In this document: positions 1 to 8,334 of the stretch, one piece after another
Position numbering within the stretch: the first letter of the stretch is position 1
Layout of the letters: each line of letters begins with the position of its first letter
Origin: a virus
IMG/VR virus record: IMGVR_UViG_3300043446_005562
Span: 62,001 to 126,000 of that record
DNA length: 64,000 bases
Direction: 5' to 3' (one strand)
Notes under the pieces: model-generated
Seen by the model: the letters and a program-made list of their open reading frames with translations, nothing else
Databases searched by the model: none
What the model was told of the DNA's origin: nothing
Translations under genes and position numbers: made by a program

Positions 1-1
1 T

Positions 2-709
2 TTAACGATCAAACGGTTTCTTTAAAGTATTGGTTCCGGCAAGCGGAAGGCCTCTAGCAATAATATCATCAATTGATCTAGTCTTATCTATTCGAGGGTT
101 TGGAGTAGTTGTTTCAGAAGTCGGTACTGGTTCTTCTTCAATTTGGGAGTCAGCTGGTTCCACCTCGTTGGCCGGGTGTTCATACGGAACCTCAACCGGT
201 TCAGTCTTGGCCTCAACCTGCTCGGCTTGAGGCTCATCAGCCTTGGAAAGGGTCGATTCAGCCTCTACTGCAATCTCGCTGGGTTTAATGTAGTCAACTA
301 AAGATTTAATAAAGCCAAGCGCAACAACTGGTAAAATTGCACCGCTGACTATTGAGAGCATTCTCTTTTGATAGATTAACTCCTCATCAACTAGCCCAAA
401 CAATTCAATCCAGCCCTGAAAATCATGCAGGTGAGTGAATGCATAGTAAGTATTACCCATGGCCTGCATTGCGGTTAAGATTATGAAAAGTCCCCAAACA
501 ATGCCCTTGTTCATTTTTTCAAGGGTTATGAGAGACGCAAGAGATGCGGCTGCTCCAACTTCAAATGCAATCGCTAGACTTATGGCCAACCAGGTTGGAT
601 TGGACAACATAAAGAAGTCAATTACGTGAATTGTTGAAATTACTGAAACTAGTAGATAAAGGGTAACAAATGTACCGATTATGAAATAGCCAGTTGCCTT
701 TTTTCCCAT
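2..709 (-). CDS. Membrane protein with acidic C-terminal tail, function unknown
   Basis: A 235-residue protein with four hydrophobic segments at about residues 7-30, 38-60, 68-90 and 117-138. They are followed by a roughly 95-residue tail rich in Glu, Pro and Thr that ends in a short basic stretch. The layout suggests an inner-membrane protein with a long soluble, probably cytoplasmic, tail. Its ATG overlaps the stop of the preceding small membrane gene by one base (TAATG), so the two are probably translationally coupled. I do not recognise the family. A role in the host membrane during infection is possible but has no sequence support beyond the topology. The stop codon lies at the very edge of the window, so the gene is complete. 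Confidence 0.7.
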   Translation of the reverse strand: MGKKATGYFIIGTFVTLYLLVSVISTIHVIDFFMLSNPTWLAISLAIAFEVGAAASLASLITLEKMNKGIVWGLFIILTAMQAMGNTYYAFTHLHDFQGWIELFGLVDEELIYQKRMLSIVSGAILPVVALGFIKSLVDYIKPSEIAVEAESTLSKADEPQAEQVEAKTEPVEVPYEHPANEVEPADSQIEEEPVPTSETTTPNPRIDKTRSIDDIIARGLPLAGTNTLKKPFDR

Positions 710-1002
710 TATTTACTTGATTCTAATTTTTTGATCTCGTTATCGATTTCAGTTTGACGATTTACATCAAGAATCTTACGATCGGTCGATTGAATCATAC
801 GCTTCTCGGCCTTTAGTCCCTCAATCTCAAGAAACTTGTTAAGCTCTTTGGTTGTGCATAGCGAATCCAGGTGAGAATTTGTAATTTTTTCCTGTTTTTC
901 AATTTTAGAGATTCGGCTTGAATTGCCGCATTGTTGTACGAATAGGATCAATAACAGACCCAATACAATCTTGTTGAAATGCTTATTTAAGAAATTCATC
1001 AT
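709..1002 (-). CDS. Small single-pass membrane protein with coiled-coil tail
   Basis: A 97-residue protein with an N-terminal hydrophobic segment (about residues 10-26) ending in a cysteine (LFVQQCG), then a charged, probably helical region rich in Lys and Glu. The Cys could suggest a lipoprotein, but the bases before it do not fit a classical lipobox. A signal-anchor followed by a coiled coil is the safer reading. Small proteins of this shape occur among phage spanins and lysis accessory proteins, but nothing here proves that. Two ATGs in tandem (1002 and 999) can serve as start. A late-type promoter motif lies 17 bases upstream, so this gene and the next form a short late unit. Confidence 0.6.
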   Translation of the reverse strand: MMNFLNKHFNKIVLGLLLILFVQQCGNSSRISKIEKQEKITNSHLDSLCTTKELNKFLEIEGLKAEKRMIQSTDRKILDVNRQTEIDNEIKKLESSK

Positions 1003-1019
1003 TTTTAAAAAGACTTTTT

Positions 1020-1029
1020 GTTATTTATT
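1020..1029 (-). promoter_or_regulatory. T4-like late promoter motif AATAAATAAC
   Basis: On the minus strand this reads AATAAATAAC, one of eleven [G/A]ATAAATAA copies found next to gene starts here. It lies 17 bases before the ATG at 1002 and overlaps the stop codon of the gene upstream. By analogy with the T4 late element (TATAAATA at -13 to -6), transcription would begin near 1016. Confidence 0.55.
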
Positions 1030-1535
1030 TATTTTCGGTTAAAGAAGTTAGTGATAGCCTCTCCGATCTCACGATAGTGTAGTGCACCCTGAGTGATCCA
1101 ATAAATTAAAAAGGCTGCTGCTGTTAACCAAGTAAGAACATAAAAATAGTCCCTAAATTTAGCAGATGGTCGATACTTGATTTGAATGAGATAGGCGTAA
1201 TAGTCTTCGGTTTTGATTCGCTCGGTCTTGGCCTCAATCAATTCACCAAGCTCAGCCTTTTCAAAAATTGGTTTTCTTAGACCCAGTGACTCAAAAACTC
1301 GGCTTCTTTCCAACTCTAAAGCATCAGCTCCGGCCATTAGGGTCTCGGGCTCTAAATTGAGAATGTAATAGGCTCGGGATCTCATATCGAGTCTCATGCT
1401 AAGCTGTTTTAGAGAACCGTCATTTTTTAATTTTTTGACCTGCGATTTATAAAATCTGTGATTAACAATATTTCTTACGCACCTGACTAGGGTCTCGTAA
1501 AACGTAATGGGATTAAGTAGATTAAGTATTTCCAT
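1029..1535 (-). CDS. Unknown protein with C-terminal membrane segment
   Basis: A 168-residue protein I do not recognise. The N-terminal 110 residues are charged and predicted helical, with a basic patch near residues 28-40. One hydrophobic segment lies at about residues 129-150 and is followed by a short tail ending in NFFNRK. This is a tail-anchored or single-pass topology. It starts two bases after the ECF-like sigma gene ends, so the two are probably co-transcribed. A gene beside a small sigma factor with a membrane segment could suggest an anti-sigma factor. No anti-sigma domain is visible, so I treat that only as a possibility. Confidence 0.55.
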   Translation of the reverse strand: MEILNLLNPITFYETLVRCVRNIVNHRFYKSQVKKLKNDGSLKQLSMRLDMRSRAYYILNLEPETLMAGADALELERSRVFESLGLRKPIFEKAELGELIEAKTERIKTEDYYAYLIQIKYRPSAKFRDYFYVLTWLTAAAFLIYWITQGALHYREIGEAITNFFNRK

Positions 1536-1537
1536 AA

Positions 1538-2164
1538 TTAAAAGTATTGTTCTAAATTATCTTTCATTTGCGGATTTTTCTCCAGCACCCGGTCCCTAAC
1601 CATTTTTCTGGCTTTGCGAATTTTGGTCTTGACTGTATTGAGATTCATGCTGTATTTTTCAGCAATTTCATTGCCTTTCATTGAATGAATCTCCTTGTCA
1701 ATTAGGATGGACTTTTCAATGCACTCAGGTAAATCAGCCATCTCCATTTGAGTCATTGTGTAGAGAGAATCAAGATAGAGTTCCTTTTCAAAATTAAAGG
1801 CTGAATCATCCTCAATCGCAGGCGGTGTCAACATATTATCCAAACGAACTGCCCATTGTTTTTGAAGCTTATGTTTGTGTAGTAGAGATTCGTTCTTGGC
1901 AATCGTATAGATCCAGGTCGTGAATCTAAAGTTGTCGTTGTACGATGAGATTCCCTTGAATATTTTAAAAAGAGTGTTGTGTAGCACCTCGTCAGTCTCG
2001 TCTTGATCGTTAAAGAACTTCCAAATAAAATACTTTAATTTTGGATACATGATTGAGGCTAATCGATTGCGATCGCGTTCAGTGTACTCTCCACTCTTGA
2101 TTTTTTCAGCTAGGGATTGCATTTCATCGTTTAGCTGTCTGTTGATTAAGTCGTATGACGTCAT
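1538..2164 (-). CDS. ECF-like sigma-70 family RNA polymerase sigma factor
   Basis: A 208-residue protein with the two-domain layout of ECF-type sigma factors. Region 2 is seen at about residues 45-105: a YPKLKYFIWKFF helix, then DETDEVLHNTLFKIF, then RFTTWIYTIAKNE, which matches the usual F..WL..IA.N segment. Region 4 is at about residues 140-190, with a helix-turn-helix reading MKGNEIAEKYSMNLNTVKTK. Members bind core RNA polymerase and redirect it to specific promoters. It sits 7 bases downstream of the PhoH gene. The window also has a separate gp55-like late sigma, so this factor may serve another temporal class. Its target promoters cannot be assigned from the sequence. Confidence 0.85.
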   Translation of the reverse strand: MTSYDLINRQLNDEMQSLAEKIKSGEYTERDRNRLASIMYPKLKYFIWKFFNDQDETDEVLHNTLFKIFKGISSYNDNFRFTTWIYTIAKNESLLHKHKLQKQWAVRLDNMLTPPAIEDDSAFNFEKELYLDSLYTMTQMEMADLPECIEKSILIDKEIHSMKGNEIAEKYSMNLNTVKTKIRKARKMVRDRVLEKNPQMKDNLEQYF

Positions 2165-2171
2165 TTATTTT

Positions 2172-2894
2172 TTAGTTAAAGAATTTATGATTTGGGTTTT
2201 CATCTTTCCATTTTTCGTATCGTTCGGTAATCTGTATTAGAATACGGTTGCGAACAATATCTTCATCTCCGAATTTGTGTATCGATATGCCTTGAATGCC
2301 AGTCATCAATTTTATAAAATCAGGTAGAGCTACTTTACTCTTATTAATATCATATTGGCTTACGTCGCCGCAAATTAATGTTTTAGAGTCCTTACCCATT
2401 CTGGTCAAAAAGAGCATAAGCTGTTTGAAATCAGCATTTTGAGCCTCATCAAGTATCATTAGACAATTATCAAAGGTAGCGCCTCTCATATAGGCAAGAG
2501 GTCTAAATTCAATAACGCCAGCTCCTTCGAGCCAGTTAACAAGATTTGGATCATGTAATATCTTTACCAAATTTGATCGATAACTTTCCATGAATGGATC
2601 AATCTTATCCTTGATTTCACCGGGTAAAAATCCCAGTTTTTCGCCGGACTCTTGAATCGGCTTGGATAGGATGATCTTTTTTATTTTACCTGAAATATAG
2701 AGATTTAGCGCAGCTAGACATGCAGTAAACGTTTTGCTTGTGCCGGCTGGTCCATAGCAAAATGTGATTTCGCTAGAGAGTATTCGATTTAGGTATGCCT
2801 GTTGAGAAGGCTTGAGTGAGATTGGACGTATGTCCTTTTCAGTAATTTCAGTAACTGTGCGTTGAGTTTTCCTAGAGGATTTGTTACTTGGCAT
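2172..2894 (-). CDS. phoH: PhoH family P-loop ATPase
   Basis: A 240-residue protein with the PhoH/PhoL ATPase core. The Walker A motif reads GPAGTSKT (about residues 45-52) and the Walker B motif reads LMILDEAQNA (about 145-154). It also carries PGEIKDKIDPFM and the sensor-like TLICGDVSQYDINK, both typical of the family. PhoH-like proteins are common in large phages. Proposed roles include RNA metabolism and phosphate stress, but the phage function is not settled. The start overlaps the preceding 99-residue gene by 11 bases. The position between terminase and a sigma factor indicates a packaging/regulation operon. Family assignment is secure; role is not. Confidence 0.93.
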   Translation of the reverse strand: MPSNKSSRKTQRTVTEITEKDIRPISLKPSQQAYLNRILSSEITFCYGPAGTSKTFTACLAALNLYISGKIKKIILSKPIQESGEKLGFLPGEIKDKIDPFMESYRSNLVKILHDPNLVNWLEGAGVIEFRPLAYMRGATFDNCLMILDEAQNADFKQLMLFLTRMGKDSKTLICGDVSQYDINKSKVALPDFIKLMTGIQGISIHKFGDEDIVRNRILIQITERYEKWKDENPNHKFFN

Positions 2895-3183
2895 TGCGTT
2901 TTGTTTTTTTAATTGGCGTTGTTATTTTAACCTGCAGAGTTTTACAGAATTGGCAGGCTTCATAATCTTCGACCTGTTCAAATAGAGCCAGTGCTTTATC
3001 CAGACAGGTTGGCCAGTCTTCTCGATTCGCAATCACGTCCAAGTTTTCGTCCATTATTCTTAATTTCTTAATGTAGATTCTTGGCGCGCCCTTTTTATGA
3101 GCTTTATCGATTGCATCGACTATTTTTGAAAAAATCTCGTGTTTGTTATCTAGATAATCCTTTATTTCGGTTGGGCTTTTCAT
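2884..3183 (-). CDS. Small hypothetical protein between terminase and PhoH
   Basis: A 99-residue protein, mostly helical and charged, with a closely spaced cysteine pair (EACQFC) near residue 77 and a basic C-terminus (KKTKRNAK). It begins directly after the terminase stop codon and runs 11 bases into phoH, so it is part of the same transcript. The CxxC-like pair plus another Cys upstream (WPTCLDK) might bind a metal, but there are too few ligands to claim a zinc finger. I do not recognise the family. Confidence 0.55.
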   Translation of the reverse strand: MKSPTEIKDYLDNKHEIFSKIVDAIDKAHKKGAPRIYIKKLRIMDENLDVIANREDWPTCLDKALALFEQVEDYEACQFCKTLQVKITTPIKKTKRNAK

Positions 3184-5130
3184 TTAGGTATTTCCATAGA
3201 ATTTTTGCAAAGTCTCCCTATAATAATCCACGTACTCCTGATCAGCCTGTCTGGTTGTACCAGCTCGTTTTGCAAGATTCGACTGATTTAGATTGCGTAG
3301 AGTTTCAAAATCGTACTTTGAATCTTTTGTTAAATATACTTCATTTAATAACTTTGAGTAGACCTCGGCCAAATATTCCTTTGGTTGATTGTCGATTTCC
3401 TCATTTGCAATTTCCCAAAAATTAGGTGATTCAAAAAAGGCAGAAGTATTAACACATGTCATGGCTAAATCGTCATTACCGCTCTGGCTTCGATAGGATC
3501 CGTTTGAGGATTTACCAAAGGAGCCAAGCTCATGAATTGTCTTGAATTCATTTGGCAAAATTTTATTGACTGCCGCAAGATACTTGAATCTTTCGCAGAA
3601 TTTTATCTTATTGGTCATGGTCAGTTTTAAACCAGGCTTCCAACCCTGAGCGGCTTCAGTATGTTTTGAAAAGACGAGCATGCCGTTCCAATAGGCTTCG
3701 TTTTTCATGATCTTATCCATTACGTACTCGCCCTTGTGGTTTAACTCAATCAACATTCTAACCTTTTCCGGATTAAAAACGTTAAAGATGATGTGCTCTA
3801 GAGAATTGCAGAACTCATTAATGTCTTTCTTATTGGTTCTAAATGTTGCAACCTGCACAAGTGCAAAAATATCGGTTTCATTCTTGATAAAGTCTTTCAC
3901 CTGCTCCAGCATTTTTATGGGTAGAGCAACAAACTTGAATACATTGACAACCGAATAGTCTCGACTCAGGCCATCCGCTGTATCGACCGAGATAACGTAA
4001 TAATTGGGATCGGCTTTAATGTCATCTGGTGATAACTTGTTAAAGTTTGGATGAACCGAAAATCCGTCCAATATGTCTAATCTATCCGGGGTTTGGGCCC
4101 ATTCTGGGATGAGATAGTCAGTCCTGAGATTGAATATTTTTTTAAGATCCTTGGACGGCAATAGCAGCTTATCAGATGAAAAGAACTGGAGCCCATATTC
4201 CTGATTGAAATCTTCCTCTGATCCCAAGTTGGCAATCGTCATCTTCTTCCATTCATCGTCACGGCCAGGTACCTGCCACCAGTCAACCCTAAGCGGCACA
4301 TAGGCGTTCTTTTGTTCAAGCGCATCCATGTAGATCTCATAAAAACGGTTCATTCCGTTCGGCGTGGATGTGATGATAATTTTTGAATTGGTTGAGGCTG
4401 AAATTGTCGGATAGATTGCTCGATAAAAGAAATCCAGATAGGATGGATTGATGTGCGCAAATTCGTCAATATAGAGTACGTGAATCGTAAAACCAATACC
4501 CGTGTTTTTGGTGGTAGTACGCCCAATCAAGCGACAGCCGTTGTCGAACTTCATTGACATTACGTTATTTGAAATACAGCCAGGTTTTAAAAAGAATGGC
4601 AGATTCTCAAATACTGATTTGATTTTATCCAATACCTCTTTGGTCGTGGATGCAATGTTTGCAACAGCTAACACATTTTTATCAGTGTGAAATATGAGAT
4701 ACCAGGCAATGAATACGCCTGACATGACAGTCTTTCCAATTTGTCGACTTGCCATTAGACAATTGAATCGATTGTTCTTAAAGGACCTAATGATCTCTTC
4801 TTGATAATCACGCAGTTTGATCTGTTGAATTCCGTCCTCGGTCATTACCTGCGCGTACTTACTTGCAAAATAGACTGGATCGGCCTTACATCGCTTGATT
4901 TCCTCAAGCTCCTCCGGCGTGTATTCAAAAACAATATTGGCTTTTTTCCAAACAGGATCATTGTCTTTGAACGGCGAATTTTTGATTGTTTTAATATCAA
5001 TCAAACCATTCTCAAAATCAGCCAATAGCTGATCGACTTTTGCGGTGGTCCAAATTGCACTATTCTCTTGATCAAGATTGGATAGCTTGATTCTAGAAGC
5101 TCCACCTGCATTGGTTAAGAAATCTTTCAT
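3184..5130 (-). CDS. 17: Terminase large subunit (T4 gp17-like)
   Basis: A 648-residue DNA-packaging motor protein. The ATPase domain carries a Walker A-type motif MASRQIGKT (about residues 128-136), as in T4 gp17 (SRQLGKT), and a Walker B motif VLYIDEFAHI (about 218-227). The coupling motif ITSTPNG follows near residue 254. The C-terminal RNase H-fold nuclease begins near VISVDTADG (about 376-384), where the first catalytic Asp is expected, and a late acidic segment SGNDDLAMT supplies further metal ligands. The length is close to gp17 (610 aa). The start codon overlaps the stop of the gp16-like gene by four bases (ATGA), which is typical of coupled terminase subunits. It would pump DNA into the prohead and cut the concatemer. 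Confidence 0.95.
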   Translation of the reverse strand: MKDFLTNAGGASRIKLSNLDQENSAIWTTAKVDQLLADFENGLIDIKTIKNSPFKDNDPVWKKANIVFEYTPEELEEIKRCKADPVYFASKYAQVMTEDGIQQIKLRDYQEEIIRSFKNNRFNCLMASRQIGKTVMSGVFIAWYLIFHTDKNVLAVANIASTTKEVLDKIKSVFENLPFFLKPGCISNNVMSMKFDNGCRLIGRTTTKNTGIGFTIHVLYIDEFAHINPSYLDFFYRAIYPTISASTNSKIIITSTPNGMNRFYEIYMDALEQKNAYVPLRVDWWQVPGRDDEWKKMTIANLGSEEDFNQEYGLQFFSSDKLLLPSKDLKKIFNLRTDYLIPEWAQTPDRLDILDGFSVHPNFNKLSPDDIKADPNYYVISVDTADGLSRDYSVVNVFKFVALPIKMLEQVKDFIKNETDIFALVQVATFRTNKKDINEFCNSLEHIIFNVFNPEKVRMLIELNHKGEYVMDKIMKNEAYWNGMLVFSKHTEAAQGWKPGLKLTMTNKIKFCERFKYLAAVNKILPNEFKTIHELGSFGKSSNGSYRSQSGNDDLAMTCVNTSAFFESPNFWEIANEEIDNQPKEYLAEVYSKLLNEVYLTKDSKYDFETLRNLNQSNLAKRAGTTRQADQEYVDYYRETLQKFYGNT

Positions 5131-5864
5131 ATTAGCGAGTTAACATCATCCGAAAAATCCTCTTGCGATTCCTCGGGCTGAATTACATCGGTAAGGCCAC
5201 GTTCGTGCATTACCTCGGTCTTTTTTCCAGGATGAGTCAGATGACGTGAGTCGTCCTCATCTTCAACCTCTTCAGCAGTTATCTCTTTAATTAAATTTTT
5301 TGTGCCGGCTGTGATGTAGTAATCGTTAGCTGATGCCAATAATGGAGTGACTGAACCGGTGCCGCCGGTCGCGCGCTGTTCAATTTCACCGTGCATCTTT
5401 TTGTAAGTATCCTCAAGAAATAGAATATAATTTGCTTGGGTCTTGATCACCGTTGTTAATTTATCTTGCAGCTGTCCAAAAACCTCAAACAGGCGAGGAT
5501 GAGCGTTGCCTTGATTAATCTCTTCTGCAATTTTTTCAATAGCCATTCGAATTGTCTTTAATTGAAAGAAGATATTTTGAATATTTGTGTTGTCTAGTTG
5601 CTGCTTTTGTTTTAGATAGTCGTGCTTGTCTAGCACACCAAGATCTACGTAAAATTTAAGCATTGAGCCGGTAATGTCCTTGGCCTGTTTTTCAAACTGT
5701 GCGTTCATTTCAACAAAATCCAACGGTGGAGCCGCTGCAATTTCACCAAGCTGCTCATCTACAATATCGTCATCGCCGTTTGGTCCGGCTGAATAGCCTC
5801 TAAGTAGATCCTCAAGTTCACTTTTGATTTGGGCCTTCTTTTCCTTGTTGAATACTTGACTCAT
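5127..5864 (-). CDS. 16: Terminase small subunit (T4 gp16-like)
   Basis: A 245-residue protein directly upstream of, and overlapping, the large terminase. It has an acidic N-terminus, then a long central helical region (about residues 60-165). The segment NAHPRLFEVFGQLQDKLTT recalls T4 gp16 around SPRHMEVFATLMGQMTTT, and both are followed by coiled coil and a polar, less ordered C-terminal part. Small terminases assemble as rings, recognise or tether the DNA end and stimulate the gp17 ATPase. This one is longer than T4 gp16 (164 aa), mainly because of an acidic tail. Position and the local similarity agree. I rely on recalled gp16 sequence rather than an alignment. Confidence 0.8.
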   Translation of the reverse strand: MSQVFNKEKKAQIKSELEDLLRGYSAGPNGDDDIVDEQLGEIAAAPPLDFVEMNAQFEKQAKDITGSMLKFYVDLGVLDKHDYLKQKQQLDNTNIQNIFFQLKTIRMAIEKIAEEINQGNAHPRLFEVFGQLQDKLTTVIKTQANYILFLEDTYKKMHGEIEQRATGGTGSVTPLLASANDYYITAGTKNLIKEITAEEVEDEDDSRHLTHPGKKTEVMHERGLTDVIQPEESQEDFSDDVNSLI

Positions 5865-5871
5865 ATAATTA

Positions 5872-6117
5872 TTAGTTTAATCGATTTTCGTTCTTGTCAA
5901 GAGCCGGGTTTGCAAATATCTTGATCTGTTTCACAGCCTCAATGTGTTCATAAATATAGGTTTCAATGTAACCCATGAAACTGTCTAATACAGGGTTTGC
6001 ATCAAACATTTGATTAGACAGAGTTCTTTTTAATAGACTGCCCTTGTATTTAAAACCTAGGTGTAAGCGTCGGTCCTTTCGATTGTAGATTGTCCAATAG
6101 AGAGAATTTCTTATCAT
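5872..6117 (-). CDS. Small hypothetical protein between gp16-like and gp6-like genes
   Basis: An 81-residue basic protein with an aromatic N-terminal half (SLYWTIYNRKDRRLHLGF) and a helical C-terminal half. It overlaps the stop of the gp6-like gene upstream by four bases (ATGA) and ends eight bases before the gp16-like start, so it belongs to the same operon. It could be a small neck, baseplate or packaging accessory protein. No family is recognised. Confidence 0.5.
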   Translation of the reverse strand: MIRNSLYWTIYNRKDRRLHLGFKYKGSLLKRTLSNQMFDANPVLDSFMGYIETYIYEHIEAVKQIKIFANPALDKNENRLN

Positions 6118-7802
6118 GATAAAAGTCCTAATTTTTTACGAATTGACTTGTCCGGTTTTATTTCAATATTTAATGCGCTCAGCGTGCTATCTGAAATCCC
6201 AGCCTGATAGGCATTACCGCTACGATCTGTCCAACCTCCTCTAATTACTGGAAATTCAGACGGCTTAATAATAATATCGTTAAATTCATCCAGCCCAACC
6301 CGTTTGGTTTCGTCCCGATTTGGATTGTCCTTAAAGGCTTTTTCGTTCAGTTCTGACAGAATGGCCACGCTAACAGAATCGACTCCGTTTATCTCTTCAA
6401 TGATTTTAATTAAATCGCTCTTTGGCACACGGTCATTACGATTAAGTTTTATAAAGTAATTACCGACCGCGTCTGCAATATCCGATTTAATAATATCGGT
6501 TGCAACATCGTCAAATGCAACAACGCTGACGTTTAAAACATAGCGAGTAATTATGGGATCCAATAGATTAATCTCGGATGAAATCATCTTGGTACCAGAT
6601 TTTTCAATGTATTTTAAAAGTTCTTTCTTTTGAAACTCCGTCAATTTGAATTTGGTTAGAGATAGTTTAAAGTAGTCAGTGCCGGTTTTAAATAATTTAG
6701 AGACGTCCGGTACCAGAAATAGATTGATCATGCGAGAATCAAGTTCATCCAAAAATACTCTAACCGTTGAGAACATCTGCATTTTATGTAGCAGCACTTC
6801 ATAATTATCAACGTTAACGAGCGCAAAATTCTTTGAGGCTTTTGGCGCAATCAATCTGGTCAATTCAATCTCTTCCGGATCAACTCCAAAACTCGGTGGA
6901 CTTATTGTAAAAATATCAAAATACTCGTTCATATTGACCTCTTCGCCGATTGGAGAAAAGGCTGTTTCCGCGAATGTGAATTGAACTTGGCTTGCACTAT
7001 CGACCAAAACATTACCGCCAGCCCCTTCTGATACAAGATACTCGACGATTATTTCGGATCCAGCTGGTGGAATTTTACCAAATGAACCGTTTCCAAAATA
7101 AATGTCCAGACCGTTTGTTATGCCGGTTTTGGCAATAAAACCTTTACCACCGCGTGGAATGTCCAATAGCGAATCGTATTTTGTCCATTGTTCGCCATTA
7201 ACGTACACGTTAACTCGGAAATGATCAATGTAGTAGTTATATGGATGGCCTAACTGATAGCTCTCCAGCGGCTGACCCTTACCAGTAAATGTTTGGGATT
7301 CAATTTGACCCTGGCGCAAGTTAAAAATTGCAACAGTTTCATCGCCAGTTAAGTTTAGTCTAATCTCGTCCTGTGGTAATTCAATGACGTAGGTTAGGTT
7401 ATTATTGGAACAGGTTAATTTAAAAAGATCGTTAAGTAGAACCTTTGTTGCCGGTGGATTAATATTGGGTTTTCTAACTATTCTAATTTGAGAGGTTGCA
7501 CCGATTGCTCGACTTGGATTGTGACCTGCTAAACTTGCTAATGAATAGATTGAAGAAGGCCGAGTTGCCTCGTTAATGTTAAGTTCGGTGATTGAGTCCT
7601 CAATGTAATAAAAAATTAACTGACTTAAATTTTCAAAAACAATTAGTAATTGACCAAATGGCGAAGATGCCGTGAATATGGTCTTTGCCTGCTTGAATCT
7701 TTCCTGTAGAAATGTGATTGTCTCTCCAAGAATATCATTTATTCGGATTTTTAAGCTGGTAAAAAGCCTAAGGGAAGTATTTTGACTTGATAAATTGGCC
7801 AT
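6114..7802 (-). CDS. 6: Baseplate wedge protein (T4 gp6 / baseplate J-like)
   Basis: A 562-residue protein matching the gp6/baseplate-J family in layout. The N-terminus has helices around FTASSPFGQLLIVFENLSQL. The central part contains the pattern FGNGSFGKIPPAGSEIIVEY (about residues 240-259), a hallmark of the J-like fold. The C-terminal part (NRNDRVPKSDLIKIIEEING and after) corresponds to the J-like domain that pairs between wedges. In T4, gp6 forms the inner iris of the baseplate and links the six wedges. A late-type promoter motif lies 20 bases upstream of the ATG, and the gene leads the packaging operon. The length is slightly below T4 gp6 (660 aa). Confidence 0.82.
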   Translation of the reverse strand: MANLSSQNTSLRLFTSLKIRINDILGETITFLQERFKQAKTIFTASSPFGQLLIVFENLSQLIFYYIEDSITELNINEATRPSSIYSLASLAGHNPSRAIGATSQIRIVRKPNINPPATKVLLNDLFKLTCSNNNLTYVIELPQDEIRLNLTGDETVAIFNLRQGQIESQTFTGKGQPLESYQLGHPYNYYIDHFRVNVYVNGEQWTKYDSLLDIPRGGKGFIAKTGITNGLDIYFGNGSFGKIPPAGSEIIVEYLVSEGAGGNVLVDSASQVQFTFAETAFSPIGEEVNMNEYFDIFTISPPSFGVDPEEIELTRLIAPKASKNFALVNVDNYEVLLHKMQMFSTVRVFLDELDSRMINLFLVPDVSKLFKTGTDYFKLSLTKFKLTEFQKKELLKYIEKSGTKMISSEINLLDPIITRYVLNVSVVAFDDVATDIIKSDIADAVGNYFIKLNRNDRVPKSDLIKIIEEINGVDSVSVAILSELNEKAFKDNPNRDETKRVGLDEFNDIIIKPSEFPVIRGGWTDRSGNAYQAGISDSTLSALNIEIKPDKSIRKKLGLLS

Positions 7803-7822
7803 TATTAACGGACTTCTTTTTG

Positions 7823-7832
7823 ATTATTTATC
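7823..7832 (-). promoter_or_regulatory. T4-like late promoter motif GATAAATAAT
   Basis: On the minus strand this reads GATAAATAAT, 20 bases before the ATG of the gp6-like gene. It is a good match to the recurrent motif and to the T4 late TATAAATA. It probably drives the gp6 - gp16 - gp17 - phoH - sigma operon. Confidence 0.65.
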
Positions 7833-7867
7833 AGTCCAATCTTTTCTTTAGAGAAACCGTGACCTTG

Positions 7868-7876
7868 GATAAATAC
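7868..7876 (+). promoter_or_regulatory. Candidate late promoter GATAAATAC for tmRNA
   Basis: GATAAATAC lies about 28 bases upstream of the predicted mature tmRNA 5' end, so a T4-type start would fall near 7881 and give a short leader needing processing. A second candidate is TATACT at 7894-7899, placed as a -10 element for direct initiation near 7904, but no convincing -35 is seen. Either could be used. Confidence 0.4.
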
Positions 7877-7903
7877 TTTTAGTACAATACTTTTATACTA
7901 CAT

Positions 7904-8272
7904 GGGGGTGCTTGGATTTGACGTGGGCAGTTTAAGTACGCTCGCATGCCGAGGAAGATGCTAAGACTCGTTAAAACGTATCGAAACGATAAGTGGCAAC
8001 ACTACCTTCTGGAGTCTTGTTAACGAGAACGTTAACGCTCCTGTCGCAGAAGAGCTCCTAGCAGCCTAAGCGACCAAGCGGCAACTGCTTGACTAAAACA
8101 AAGTTGCAAAACCAGCATGGCGTGACGGCCAAGTCGAACCGTCACCGACTTTTTGCCCCAAGTCGTTAAAGAACGGGATAGTTTGTCCAGTTAGAAAACG
8201 GGACCAAGCATGTGAACGAGGGCCTATTTAAGGGTCAAACGGACGAGGGTTCGACTCCCTCCACCTCCACCA
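7904..8272 (+). ncRNA. ssrA: Transfer-messenger RNA (tmRNA)
   Basis: The 5' end GGGGGTG pairs with CACCTCC near the 3' end to form the seven-pair acceptor stem (with one G-U at the third pair, as in E. coli), followed by ACCA. The T-arm GGTTCGACTCCC is present and the conserved GCATGCCGAGG occurs near the 5' side. An open frame fits the tag: the likely resume codon is GGC at 7995, the tag starts GNTTFW, ends EELLAA and stops at TAA 8067-8069, giving 24 residues. The Ala-Ala end matches protease-recognised tags. The RNA is 369 nt, a normal length. tmRNA frees stalled ribosomes and marks the product for degradation. The resume codon is inferred from the context and frame. Confidence 0.92.
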
Positions 8273-8280
8273 AAGGTTAA

Positions 8281-8307
8281 GGGCTCTTCGGAGCCCTTTT
8301 TCTTTTT
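8281..8307 (+). terminator. Rho-independent terminator after tmRNA
   Basis: A perfect six-pair stem GGGCTC-TTCG-GAGCCC (8281-8296) with a stable UUCG loop, followed by TTTTTCTTTTT. It starts eight bases after the tmRNA 3' end and separates it from the late promoter of the next gene. Confidence 0.9.
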
Positions 8308-8320
8308 AATTTTCCGGGCT

Positions 8321-8330
8321 GATAAATAAA
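8321..8330 (+). promoter_or_regulatory. T4-like late promoter GATAAATAAA
   Basis: GATAAATAAA ends only four bases before the ATG at 8335. With T4 geometry (motif at -13 to -6) the transcript would begin at 8334-8335, giving an almost leaderless mRNA. Confidence 0.6.
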
Positions 8331-8334
8331 CAAT

